NCBI GenBank assembly: GCA_015680685.1
Contig: MNCI01029020.1
Location: 332,376-375,098 of the forward strand
Direction of reading: 5' to 3'
Length of the DNA stretch: 42,723 nt
Origin: Gnetum montanum
Taxonomy: Eukaryota; Streptophyta; Gnetopsida; Gnetales; Gnetaceae
Shown here: one piece after another, positions 32,560 through 42,723 of the stretch
Layout: every line of letters begins with the position of its first letter
Numbering within the stretch: the first letter of the stretch is position 1
The notes under the pieces: model-generated
Seen by the model: the letters and a program-made list of their open reading frames with translations, nothing else
Database searches by the model: none
What the model was told of the DNA's origin: nothing
Translations under genes and position numbers: made by a program

Positions 32560-34560
32560 CATCACATGATGAGAACACTAGTAGGAAAAATGGTAGGATC
32601 TATATTGAAGAGAATTAGGATGAATCACTAAACACAGGGGTCTCATATGCTCATTTGGACCCTTACTACATTCAAAGACTACATTTAATTAATGCATACC
32701 ATCCTAGAGGAGATGGAGTAAGTCCTAGAACAAGAAGGGCTTCAAGGCCTAGTACCTCCTCTAAACCTAGAAGAGGTAAATCAAGGGACCATAGGGGAAG
32801 ATATAAAAGCCATGACGATTCTTCTAGTTCATCACCTTTCTCTTCCTCTTCACATCTAGTTTTGACAAAGATGAATGTAGGTATAAAGATAGAGATACAC
32901 TAAGGGGTCAAAATGAAGATAGAAATAGTTCACAAACGCAAGATGAAAGACATCAAAATGAGCATAGGCAAGATCATTGTAATCAACAAATAGAAATAGA
33001 TACTATCATCAATATATGTCTAATGATGATGAACCCTTGTTGGCTACCAGAAGCATGATATAGATCATAGAGGCAATTAGAATACCCCATAGGCATCAAA
33101 GGGAAGCCACATCAAATGGCTTGATATGAATAATATTTCTAAATTTTAGGGAGGTTATAATTCTAATCCACAACATCATTTACAAGCCTTCCATGATGCT
33201 TGCATATCGCAAAATATTGAAAGTAAGTGGCAAAAGCTTAAGCTATTTCCTAGGACACTGATAGAAGAAGCTAAAAGTTGGTATAGATCATTAGGACTAG
33301 ATTTAATCCACCAGTGGTCCACTATGCTTGAGCTCTTCAACAAAAATTACCAAACCTATGAAAGAGTGTTCAATCTAATAAAACAAATCCAAGGTTGGAA
33401 GTAAGAAAACCATGAATCCTTAGATGTAACCTTAGACAAATACTATTCTCTACTACATAGATGTCTAGGCCATGCTTTTCTCAAAAAGAGCAGCTTCACC
33501 ACATCATAGATGGGCTTTGTAACAAAATGAGAAAGACCTTTGGGATCTATACCCAAGGGTGATTATTAGAGTTGAGAGCCCATAGATACAAAGGTTAGTT
33601 GAACATGTGGCAAAAGAAGATGGAGAGCTATGTTAAAGGGTGAGTATATAGGAATATAATTGGGATCCAACAATTCATGAAAAAGACGTTCATATTTATG
33701 ATCAGGAAAAAGAGGTAACTCTTGATGAGTTGATTTTACATAAAACCTTGCCAATACAAAAGTCTATCACTAAGATTGAAGCAAGGGTAGATAAGATGTG
33801 GGAATTAATGAATGAAAAAGCTACAATGTACTTGAAAATCATAGAGGAGAAGGTAAAGAAAAAAGGATCAAGTGATCAAAATAAAAAGAGAAAAGAGAAC
33901 AAAGAAACAGGTAGGGGCAATTATCTGTAAAAAGGAAAAATAGTTATAGTAGAAGAGGTTATAGACTTAGATACATAAGAGGATGATGGATGTGACATCT
34001 ACCAATATGAACATCTAAAGGACTATTACCAAATTATGTTACATCTACAAGAGTTTGGGCTTTTGCTTTAAATCCCAAGTTTGTAGAAAAACATATGCCT
34101 AGAAGATTACCTTATCCACAAGGTACTTATAGATAATCCTACAACCAACAGTACTATCCCAGTGGGACTTCTTATCAACCTCAAAACTACTATCAACCAC
34201 AATGGCAAAACCCATAGTCATGGGGGATGCCATCAACAAATCAATAATACTATTATTATCAGTTGGACCCTTATGAATACTATGTTCAACAACTTGCTTC
34301 TCCAAATGATTCTACTTCCTCTACCTCAAATCACTACTACTACTCTCTTGAATACCATCAACTGACAACATCTCTGGTGGGCTCACCATCTCATACCTCT
34401 TATCCTCTATCACATCCTCAACACTCTCATACTTCCCTCCAACATATGTCACCACCAACAATGCAGGAAGGATTGGCACCACAACCTCAACAAAAGAATG
34501 CCACTTGTGCTATGAACATATATGTAAATGATAATGTTAGTAGATTTCAACAAAAGTCTT
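32560..34560 (+). pseudogene. gag: Gag of element E
   Basis: The N-terminal motif SYAHLDPYY (about 32645-32672) matches D. A basic Ser/Arg-rich linker follows (SPRTRRASRPSTSSKPRRGK, 32721-32780), with a Ser run SSSSSPFSSSS to about 32850. The gag core shows NPQHHLQAFHDA-type sequence near 33165-33205, KLKLFPRTLIEEAKSWYRSL (33234-33294) and LLHRCLGHAF near 33450-33480. The Tyr/Gln/Ser-rich C-terminal part (34130-34560) has SYNQQYYPSGTSYQPQNYYQ and SHTSYPLSHPQHSHTSL. Stops and frameshifts are many. The middle of the N-terminal domain (RWRDMEGNI in A) is missing. Confidence 0.75.
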
Positions 34561-35180
34561 AGAAACATCCTTTCTTTAGGATAATTTCCACACATGTGAA
34601 TAAAACTAGTAGACCTACTAGCTCATCAGAACTAGCACAAGGACAATTTGGTGCAACCCCCGTCCTCACAAAAATAATGTCTCCTAGTCCTACGCAAAAG
34701 CCAACAACCATTACCACTCTGACACATACCATAAAAGATGAACCTATCATTGAGGAGAGATAGAAAATTCCATGCATTACTAATAATGATAAAGGGTGTA
34801 GTTGTGGGCTAAAAGTTCAAAGTGTTAACATGATCCCTATATCAATCCACAACAAACTTAAGGAACAAGTGTGTGTGCAAAACCAAGTCTACACAATAAC
34901 CACTAAAATAAAAGATAGCGAGTGGCTTGAAAATGAGAATACAAAACCCTTCAAAAGATGCATGGAAACATCCAACCCACTTATTAGTTCTTGTCCTAAG
35001 AAAATGAACCAAATAGAGAACTTAGAGAATAACATCTTACACTCTGACTATACATCAAAAGAAGATGTTAAACAAGGAGACACAAGAATTAAAATAGAAA
35101 ATAAACAAGGAAACATGTCTAGACCCCTTAAAAAGAAAACATCTTCTAGTCCAGCTAAAGATATGTATCCAAATGATTGA
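34561..35180 (+). pseudogene. Conserved Cys-motif module of element E
   Basis: Homolog of the 11000-10494 frame of element C: MSPSPTQKPTTITTLTH, then PCITNNDKGCSCG, CVQNQVYTITTKIKDSEWL and RCMETSNPLIS. One stop falls just before PCIT. The frame 34830-35180 is open. Homology with C begins upstream of the Met (HPFFRIIS here, CPFFRVIS in C), so the segment is likely an extension of Gag. Confidence 0.6.
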
Positions 35181-37490
35181 AATGTGATTATCATCACCGT
35201 TAAATGTGCTACCAAGCAAAAAAATAAATCATTAAAGATGATAAATGGAAAACTTATGGTGTATAACCAAGGGATATGTGGTCCATTTTTTGAATGTTCG
35301 CCATGAATTTAGTCGTGGGGGAGATGCTCCATATTGAATCAAGAACTAATAAGTGCATTTTTCCTCTTTTTTTTTTACAATTTTTTATCCTTTTCCTATT
35401 TCTTAATTTCTTTTATTCTTAATATGTTTTTCATTTCTTGTTATGTTTCTTTTCTTGATAATTTTCTCTTTTCTTAAGTCATTTCCTTTATGTTTTATGA
35501 ATGTCTATTATGTCTTTATTAATAAAAATATTGCCAATTATGATGCGGATGTCAACACCATGTGTTGGATCCTATGCTATTAAGATGATTGGGTAAATAA
35601 TTTTTTTAAAGTAGTGAGACCACATCATCCATCCCTTTAGTTCTCTAAATAAAAGGCCTTTATCATGAAAACAATATGGTTCTTCTTACATCAAACTAAA
35701 ATTAACTACTGATCATTGTGCGTTGAAAAGACCAAGTGGACATGGCAAAGGGTGTGACCTCAAGGGGATTTGTTGGGTTCTCTTCTTAACTTCCTTCTTG
35801 TGGTCTATAGCTCCTCATGGAACATGTCATCACTCCTATTGTTGAACAATAAATAGGAAGCATGTATTTGCATGGTGTGGTTCCCATAAAAATAAAGAGA
35901 AGAGAGAAAGAAAGAAAAAAGAAAAGAAAAAAGACAGAGAAAAAGAAAAAAATAATGGAAATTCAAAGCACACCCCTTAGATATAATAATGGGCTACAAG
36001 CACTGGTTATGGGGCTAGAAAGACATGTTACCCATGCCTGAAGGCACCTCTCTAACTAAGGCCCTTACTTCCTTTCTTCTCTTTTTGGAGTGATGTTCGT
36101 TCTCTGTAGCTGTTGTGGACTCATGGTGGTAGGTAAGAAGAAACACATCAATCTGAGGTCACTGTTAATGGTATGGAAGTTGTCTAAAACTTGGATGGGT
36201 AGGTTTGATGGTCATTTTAATCTCAACTGACACAAAAACCTATTGCAGACATAGTTAAGTGCCTTACATCCCAATCTCTGCAATCCCTTCTCATTTCATT
36301 ATTCACCTCACTACTACATGTAATTATGGACCTAATGATTTTGTATAGTATAGTGCAGGATCCTAACCAAGGTAGTTGTGTGTTGTTTGGAACAAATGCA
36401 TGATCTACATTTAACTTTTAAGGTGCTCATAGACATCTATAGAAGTTGTTATGCAAGGGCATTATGGCAGGAGCTGGCTTTAGAGAGGATCCACTTGCAT
36501 AACTTTCAATGATCATGGCTTTGAACCAAACCTCACATCGTCAAGAACATCATTGATTACATCTCTAAATTTATGCATGATTCTGCAACCAACTTCTCAC
36601 CAATTTTAAGTTATCTTTAATACTTTTATATTAAAATTTCCTCTAAATTCAAAATTTCTTGGCGATGTTGTAAACTAGACCTTTCGTTTTAATTGTTCAA
36701 AAACATGTGCGCTTCCAAAGTTAAGCTCATTTATCATGGGGGGCTAAGGATGTGCTTTTTGAAATTTTTCTAACTCCTCATTTTTGAACATTATGATAAC
36801 TAATAGTAAAAATAATTAAAATAACTTGAACAACTCGATGATGTTAGTTACCTTAGAACCTTGGAAAACATTATTATGAAATCATCTTAAGCTTATATGC
36901 TAATTTTTTTTTTAAATTTTGAGCTAACTAAGGATTCAGAAAGGATTAATCATTAATGAAAAATTATCAAAACTAATGTTGATTCTTTGGTGATTTCAAA
37001 TGATGTCAAACAGAATCCTTGAGGTTAAAGGTCTTGTGAAAAGCAAAGGAAAGAAAGCCAAGAGGAGAACAATAGAGAATATGCCAATGGAAAAATAGTA
37101 GCACATATTGAAATTAAAGCTTAAACATCACATGTTTGCTAGACTCATGAGATGATGAGGAGAAATTTTAGTCCACCCCTCAAAAATGTTCTACATATAA
37201 GAGAAGCATTAATATAACAATTAAGGTTGGAAAGTTGGCCATTGTTAGCGACAACAAGAAGATTCATCTTTAGCGGATTTTTGAAGAACTCTAAAATTTT
37301 ACAAACTTTGATGTTTGTCTAGTCTTTCTGTCATTTTGTAATACATCCACTCAAATAAAATTTTGTAATGCAACACTTTAATTTTGTAATGGTAGCCAAT
37401 CTAGTCTTGGTTACCCCATAGTTTTTGTAATGAAACTTCATCCATTTATATATCCCATAGTTTTTGTAATGAAACTTCGTCCATTTATAT
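35181..37490 (+). other. Non-coding 3' region of element E
   Basis: Contains the purine motif CGTGGGGGAGATGC (35315-35330), a T-rich tract (35340-35540), a purine-rich low-complexity tract (35893-35955), a second G-run TCATGGGGGGCTAAGG (36736-36751) and blocks shared with element C. No frame of note. A perfect-length 39-bp tandem duplication sits at 37415-37492. Confidence 0.55.
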
Positions 37491-37492
37491 AT
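37415..37492 (+). repeat. 39-bp tandem duplication next to the polypurine tract of element E
   Basis: Two copies of CCCATAGTTTTTGTAATGAA and the following 19 bases, differing by about one base (CTTCATCC/CTTCGTCC). Confidence 0.8.
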
Positions 37493-37511
37493 AACTTGAG
37501 GACGAGTTATA
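37493..37511 (+). other. Polypurine tract of element E
   Basis: CTTGAGGACGAGTTATA ends at the first base of the 3' LTR. TTGAGGACRAG is a common motif next to the 3' LTR of plant gypsy elements. Confidence 0.6.
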
Positions 37512-38194
37512 TGATGAGACGTGATATGTCAGGTAGATTCATCAACGCATCCCCATCAATGAAGCCTCATCGATGCAAACAGTTAGTGAGTGCCTGTATC
37601 TAGACACATTCCATGAATGATAATAACATCGAAATTGATTCATATTCATTGTAGTGCTTTGACTTAGAATAGATTTACTTTTAATGCAATGTACTTTTCA
37701 TGTGCTTAGTTAATATTTATATTTCCATGCGCATTTATCAATTGACTAAATGAGCATGACTAGTTTCAAGTGTAAACATGTATTCACTTGGTAATCCTAG
37801 TAGTGTTATTGCTTAGCTTACTTAGTAGCATAACACTTAGTAATCCTAGTAGTGGGTATGTGAGTTCAGGACATGTATGATAAGCTTAGAATAGGCACTC
37901 ATCACCTTTAGGCTAGCTTAGAATTTTTCTTATTACTAATTAGATTAATTAATCAATTTCTATATTATCATTTAATTAGTTTAAGGGCTGCACAACATCA
38001 CTAATCATATGCCTCACTCTAGACTAAACCATACATGACCAAACAACCACTAGTCCAAGTGAGAAGATAACAACTTGCGATCTATGCTTAATAATCTAGA
38101 TACCACACTAGTTCCATCCATAGAATTTGAATGGATTACATGTGAATGCTAGTGATTCATATGGTTGGGCATAGGGGGTACTCGCTGCTCATCA
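37512..38194 (+). repeat. 3' LTR of element E, internally deleted
   Basis: 683 bp against 959 bp for the 5' LTR. Both ends are intact (TGATGAGACGTG, GCTCATCA). The missing block lies between about 37580 and 37600, where the sequence jumps from the CATCGATGC U3 motif to AACAGTTAGTGAGTGCC, so the late U3 and TATA region are lost. Confidence 0.8.
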
Positions 38195-38199
38195 CTATG

Positions 38200-38860
38200 A
38201 CACTAGATTTTATTCTTCTTGATGATGTATATGAGTCATTAGTTGTTGATCTTTCATTACAATGTATATTTATTCAAACTTTGGGTAACCTACCTTGTAA
38301 TTGAAGATTTGCTTCATAATTAAATGATGTGATGAAAAAACATGATATCAAAATCCTTCATATTAGGTATCATTCTCATGTTTTTCTACTTGTTGAGTTA
38401 GGAAATGCTTCAATGGTGTAGCATGCTCTAAATATAGGATCTTATATACATCAACATGTAGTGTTGATTATTTGGAAGTGGGCTATACATTTTGATATAT
38501 AATTTGAAGAATATGTTAAAGTTCTATATTTTGTTATTATATAACCTTTTGTTGATTTTTCAGAAAGTTTAGTAGAAAATTATTAGTCTTCTCAATCCCA
38601 TTAAGCATATGGAGTCTATTACTACAACTCTTGGTTTTCATAGATATTTTCTTTGTTGAAATCAACATTCTCAATCATAAAAAGGAATTAGTATTATGAG
38701 TAGAAGGAAAGATTTATATTCAACTAGTTATATACTATAATCTTTCTAATTCTTACAATGTTTGCCATTGTAAAAAATATTTGTTTAATACTTCTTTTTT
38801 GCTTGAGAGATAAAATTTTGAAGAAAAGAAAAAATATGTTAAATTTGAAATTAGAAAAAA
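38200..38860 (+). pseudogene. LINE ORF1-like (DUF4283 plus zinc-knuckle) remnant
   Basis: Plus-strand reading with stops: ILHIRYHSHVFLLVELGNAS, WKWAIHFDIQFEEYVKV (one stop), VDFSESLVEK, then GKIYIQLVIY and NSYNVCHCKK. This follows the order of plant LINE ORF1/gag-like proteins: DUF4283 (W...FD...VWVR...LP..FW) then a GK.Y.Q.V.YE.LP.YC..C..GH zinc knuckle. Recognition is from a degenerate pattern only. Confidence 0.4.
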
Positions 38861-39540
38861 AAAACTATGAAGTTGAAGATAGGAAAAATAAAGTTAATAT
38901 TAATGGTAATAATGATTGAATGACACTAAAGAATCTAGAGAAGACATAAGCTCCTATGTATAATTTTATTGGTATTATAGAAAATATTAAGCAACCAAAA
39001 TAGATAGCTCCTAAGGCAAATTTTTTCTTGGATGACAAGAATACTATTTAACTCAAAGAATAAAAATAGTATTGATAAGAAGGTTATAGTTGATGTTAAA
39101 TATTCTTTCTTTCTTTCTTTGATATAAATATTAGTATTAAGCCACAACTCTTTATCTCAAATTATTTTGCTATTTTACGTTCAAGAATTGATGTTGAAAA
39201 GTGATGTAAATTTTATTATGACTTGAATCTTCCTCCCTACTAATAATTAATTTTCTTCATTTAATTTTCAAAGTTTCAATTGTAAAATTGTACACCTTTG
39301 TAGACAGTTCTAAAATGAGAATTTTTCTTCATATTTTTTTCTTGATGATGTCTAGTTAGTGTTAATTTTTTGATATATTCTGAATTTTCTTTACTTATTA
39401 TTAATATTATTTTTGGGATTTAACACCCTCCATAAAAATGTATATTATAATTGGGTATTTAAAAAAGTAATTAAGCTATATGTCTCACCATTCTATACAC
39501 ATTCATAGTGATACAATTTTTAAGGAAATTTTTTATATAC
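38861..39540. other. AT-rich DNA between LINE remnants
   Basis: No gene. It has a CTTT-type microsatellite (39104-39120) and the 39465-39495 repeat shared with 31335-31362. Confidence 0.35.
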
Positions 39541-40440
39541 ATATCGACACTCATCCTCAATATATAGAAATTGACACTCATCCTAAATTCTTTCAACTTA
39601 TTTGGAAACTTCAGACCCTCCCCAAAATTAAGCAGTTCCTTTGGTGTCTTCTCCACCATGGTCTACCTATTGGAAAACGTCTAGAATATCTGGGGATTCC
39701 TAATCCCAATTGCCCTCTATGTGGTGGACATGATGACTTTGTCCATGTATTTTGGCAATGTTCCTTTGCTCAACATGTGTGGTAGTGGGCTTCTAAAGCT
39801 TTTCCATCATACAAGCTATCTCAAGAGGATGTCATATTCAGATTCTTGAACATTACTTCTACTAATCTTAATTTTCTGTGGAAAGTTATTAGGCCTACTA
39901 TTTTATATTATATTTGAAAGCGAAGATGCAATGTTCTATTTCAAAAGATAGAGTATTCTAACAAATGTTTGCTTACCAGGTTGGAGAAGTTGCAGATCTT
40001 TCGCCTCACCTATTTTCAACTCACATCTCAAGCATCCAAGTTCAATCTGGACAGTCATCTATTGGTTCATCTGCTGCAGCTATGGGAAAGACCTATGTGT
40101 TCCAGTTACACTTAGCATCAGTATTCTCTGCAAGGAAGTTTTCCCTTTTTATTATGTGGAGTCACCATTGGAATTCTCTCTACCCTTAATTGAGAGCTCT
40201 TTGCCTCATCTAATTCTATGTCAATCTATTTTGTAACAAGCCAGTGCGAACATTTGGTTGTGCCCCAACTTGGGTTTCCACCTCTAATACTCATTTATTT
40301 CTAAGGTGTTTCCCGAGTGTCATTCACGATGCTCTCAGTTTTCCCTTTAATTTAACCCTATGACTTATTCAAGTTGTTGTAATTGATGCACCTTTAATTT
40401 CAATAAAACTTCTTTTCGGGGTCCGACACCACCCAACACC
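39541..40440 (+). mobile_element. 5'-truncated L1-type LINE: zf-RVT domain and 3' end
   Basis: The frame to 39785 includes FFQLIWKLQTLPKIKQFLWC, HGLPIGKRLEYLGI and CPLCGGHDDFVHVFWQCSFA. This is the reverse-transcriptase zinc-binding domain (zf-RVT, C..CG..E...H.F..C) at the C-terminus of plant LINE ORF2. Reading continues with stops for about 400 bases, then a 3' UTR ending AATTTCAATAAAACTTC near 40390-40412. The upstream RT is absent, as expected for incomplete reverse transcription. Together with 38200-38860 it could be one internally deleted LINE. Confidence 0.7.
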
Positions 40441-40582
40441 CCCCCCACACTATATAGAAATTGTTTCTTCCCAATGTTCTCTTCATAAAAGTGAATACTT
40501 ATTTTCTCAAGTTGTTTTATAGCATCTTGTTGCACAATATACTTGAAAATGGATATCTAAAATTTGTAACAACTTTTGATCA

Positions 40583-40642
40583 AGCATCAATATCATTCTC
40601 AGTGATCAACCTAGCATCAATATCATTCTCAGTGATCAACCT
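40583..40642 (+). repeat. Perfect 30-bp tandem duplication
   Basis: AGCATCAATATCATTCTCAG and the next 10 bases occur twice without a gap or mismatch. Confidence 0.9.
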
Positions 40643-41280
40643 ACTTTTCCTACTTGCTTTCTTTGCATTTGGAAGTGTTTTAGTCATTTGTTTTCTATTC
40701 TCTTTGAAAGCTTCAATGTGCAACTGAAAGAGCATAATTATGACCTTTTTTTAAGAAGTTAAATATAATATTCTTAAAGATGTCACTTTTCTATTACTGC
40801 TTATAGTAAAAAGCTTTCAGTGAAAACTTTACAATTAATTTGTTTCATGCATTATTAATTTATTTTTCTTTTGGAGGTTCAAGGATAGGAAGCTTTTAGC
40901 TTTTGTTGCTATTTATTTATTTTTCTAATTAAAGTTTTATTTTATCTTTAGAGAAAGTTTTCTTCCTTTTTTACAAGAAATTTTTTAGTAAGAAGTGAAA
41001 ACCTATAATTACACTTTTAAATGAGGATAAGATTTGATCCTTTTCTTATCCCAGAGGGGAATGTCTTTCAAGATTAGTTGTAAGAATCAAAACTAAAAAG
41101 GCATTCCAAAAATTGTTTGGCTTCTTCATTAAAATCTCTCTTTGCTGATTTGTTGCACTTTGAATTTTTATATGTTATTATTCAATTTTTGGAGGTTTTA
41201 CATCCCACCCCCTTCCCCACCCCTCCCCTTGCCCCCTCCCTCTTCCCAAATCTTTTTTTTTAAAAAAGAAGACTTAGGAG
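40643..41280. other. AT-rich DNA with a C-rich tract
   Basis: No gene seen. A strongly C-rich stretch (41205-41250) ends in an A/T run. Confidence 0.35.
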
Positions 41281-41284
41281 TATA

Positions 41285-41829
41285 GCATTCTTTGAGTAGA
41301 ATAGATTTATAATATTTTGACTTAGCATAGATTTACAAAATTTAATTTTTTTTATTATTTTATTGATTTTCTTAGCTTAATGTTTTCATTTCATTACACA
41401 ATAGTCATTGGCAGAATGAGTATGTTCTATCTTTAAGTGTTAACACATATTGGCCAAGTAATCCTAGTAGTAATACTGCTTGATAATCCTAGTGGTTAAT
41501 GCATACATCTAGGATGTGATGACAAGTTAGAGATGAACATTTATTGTTGTTAGGCTAGAGTAATATTTATTTTACATATTTGAGTAATTACTTAATTAAT
41601 TATATATGTTAATTAGTTTAACCATCAATATAACAACATCAACAATCATATACCTTAGATTAAATTATATAAATACAATGGACACTACTAGTCTAGGTGG
41701 TAAGATAGTGACCTATGATCACATAATGAGATTAAATGCTATTTCTAATCTATCCACAAATAATAACATGGTCTACCATGATGCTTGTAGATCATATGAT
41801 TAGATGTTGGACATACTATCTACTCATTA
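41285..41829 (+). repeat. 5' LTR of element G, 5'-truncated
   Basis: Resemblance to LTR E begins near TTTTGACTTAGCATAGATTT (41317) and runs to TACTCATTA, next to the primer-binding site. The U3 start with its TGATGAG end is not found, so the left part is lost or too decayed. Confidence 0.6.
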
Positions 41830-41849
41830 TTTGGTCTCATTATTGGGGA
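41830..41849 (+). other. Primer-binding site of element G (decayed)
   Basis: TTTGGTCTCATTATTGGGGA, followed by TGGTGCTAG exactly as after the primer-binding site of element E. Confidence 0.65.
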
Positions 41850-41907
41850 TGGTGCTAGTAGTTTAGTTTAATTAGTTAGCATTATATACAATAATCATCA
41901 AGTGATT

Positions 41908-42027
41908 AGACATGAATAACATTTTTAAGTTTGAGGAAAGCTACAATATAGATTCACAATGCCATTTAAAAGCATTCCATTATACTTGCATCTTATAGAA
42001 CATTGGAAGAAAATGACAAAAGCCAAC
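41908..42027 (+). pseudogene. gag: Gag fragment of element G, interrupted by LTR H
   Basis: LDMNNIFKFEESYNIDSQCH, then LKAFHYTCIL, align with the gag core of A, C and E. The core begins about 60 bases after the primer-binding site, so the N-terminal gag domain is deleted as in C. Reading stops at 42027 where LTR H begins. Confidence 0.65.
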
Positions 42028-42592
42028 TGATAAGTCACAATATTGGATTCCCGATATCGGATCCTTGATATCCGATATACAATATTGGAGATGCCGAAGT
42101 GATATTGGACATATGATGTTGGAACTTGTCTTGTTACCTATAAATAAGAGATAGGAGCACTTAGTTTCGTATTAGTTTTTAGTTCCTTAGTTAAACTCTT
42201 GTAGTTTTTCGCTTTTAGAGTTAGAATTATTTCTAAGTGCCCATAGTAGGAGTCATAAAGTGAATGGATTTTTATTCTAGCATTGTGTACCTAAGCACAC
42301 CTTATGTCCGAAAATAAAGATGAACTTTGCGATAAACCTTGCAACATTCAAAATAGCTTAATTATTGCATTTAATGTTATTTGATACTCTAATTAGTTAA
42401 TCAATGTTATTTCTATTAAATTGTTAATTATCAATGAATTAGCACACTTAGCACAACCACTTCAAGCATACGTGGAACACTTGGTAACCCAATAACGATT
42501 AGTGTTTGGTAATCCCAGCAGTGTTACACTAGTTTAGGATGTGTTTGGAGAGTGGGAATGGATGCTGGTGTTAGGAGTAGTTAGAGAATAGT
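42028..42592 (+). repeat. LTR H, nested in element G, left part
   Basis: Starts TGATAAGTCAC after the flank CCAAC. The U3 has CAATATTGG, GATATCGGATCC and GATATCC palindromic motifs (42038-42115). It has TATAAATAAGAG at 42139-42150 and AATAAAGATGAACTTTGCG near 42315, both as in LTR A. It is interrupted at 42593 by LTR I. Confidence 0.7.
42139..42150 (+). promoter_or_regulatory. TATA box of LTR H
   Basis: TATAAATAAGAG, identical to LTRs A and I. Confidence 0.6.
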
Positions 42593-42723
42593 TGATGCGA
42601 CGCGACATGCACTGTGCCGCAATATTGGGTCTTTCCCTGCGATATCGCGTACGCGATATCGCGGTCCACCGCCATATCTATAAATAAGAGGTGACACTCC
42701 CTTCATTTCCCAATCCTGGCTAA
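42593..42723 (+). repeat. LTR I, nested in LTR H, runs off the right edge
   Basis: Starts TGATGCGACGCG. The U3 is much more GC-rich than its surroundings and holds GATATCGCG / CGCGATATCGCG palindromes (42640-42664), then TATAAATAAGAG at 42679-42690. This is the start of a family LTR of the A/H subfamily. The higher CpG content suggests it is the youngest copy in the window. Confidence 0.65.
42679..42690 (+). promoter_or_regulatory. TATA box of LTR I
   Basis: TATAAATAAGAG, 86 bases from the LTR start. Confidence 0.6.

Larger units (their letters stand above)
31441..38194 (+). mobile_element. Element E: complete polymerase-less retrotransposon of the same family, plus strand
   Basis: 5' LTR 31441-32399, primer-binding site 32400-32418, gag 32560-34560, Cys-motif module to 35180, T-rich tract, non-coding 3' region, purine tract, 3' LTR 37512-38194. 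Flanks CTAAG (31436-31440) and CTATG (38195-38199) form a target duplication with one mismatch. RT, RNase H and integrase are absent, as in element C. Confidence 0.85.

Noticed and set aside
35881-35955. Purine-rich tract as a possible polypurine tract
   Set aside because: It is low-complexity AGAAAG repeats about 1.6 kb from the 3' LTR; the tract at 37493-37511 directly adjoins the LTR and is the better candidate.
1-42723. CRISPR arrays, bacterial operons, tRNA or rRNA genes
   Set aside because: The window has eukaryotic introns and plant retrotransposons throughout; no regular spaced repeats and no complete tRNA cloverleaf were found, only SINE-like tRNA remnants.

Overview
The window looks like nuclear DNA of a land plant, most likely a seed plant with a large, slowly purged genome; a gymnosperm is plausible, but that is inference. 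It is AT-rich. It has one intron-containing host gene, and almost everything else is decayed retrotransposon DNA. The few long ORFs are fragments of retroelement genes or antisense shadows of them.

Host gene: minus strand, 29065 down to 21141. Six exons join in phase into a 379-codon protein that I recognise as the plant VPS38/UVRAG-type subunit of the class III PI3-kinase (VPS34) complex. The last coding exon (21287-21141) lies 4.3 kb beyond exon 5, and the intervening intron holds a LINE remnant in the opposite orientation.

Left arm (1-18162), all minus strand: a nested stack of one Ty3/gypsy family of Tat/Athila type, with a primer-binding site resembling the complement of tRNA-Asp. Element D (5' LTR 15750-16625) is the autonomous type (gag, protease, RT, RNase H, integrase) but has many stops. 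Element C (6736-13603, LTRs 12740-13603 and 6736-7603, target duplication GTAAG) has jumped into D's gag. C has gag plus a short Cys-motif module and no polymerase. Element A (5' LTR 1243-2182) sits in the 3' region of D and runs off the left edge. F (17276-18157) is a solo LTR with target duplication TAGGA.

Middle (18163-31440): an unassigned AT-rich stretch, the VPS38 gene, then AT-rich DNA with tRNA-derived SINE-like copies and an RTE-type LINE tail ending in (GAT)n.

Right arm (31441-42723), plus strand: element E (31441-38194) is a second polymerase-less copy related to C. It is followed by remnants of an L1-type LINE (ORF1-like 38200-38800; ORF2 zinc-binding domain and 3' end 39540-40440). 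At the right edge there is a three-level nest: element G, LTR H inside G's gag, LTR I inside H.

The most interesting material is the retroelement family itself. C and E lost RT and integrase but kept gag, a conserved Cys-containing segment found between protease and RT in D, internal purine tracts and a long conserved non-coding 3' region. The LTR U3 regions of different subfamilies carry different short palindromic repeats just upstream of the TATA box.
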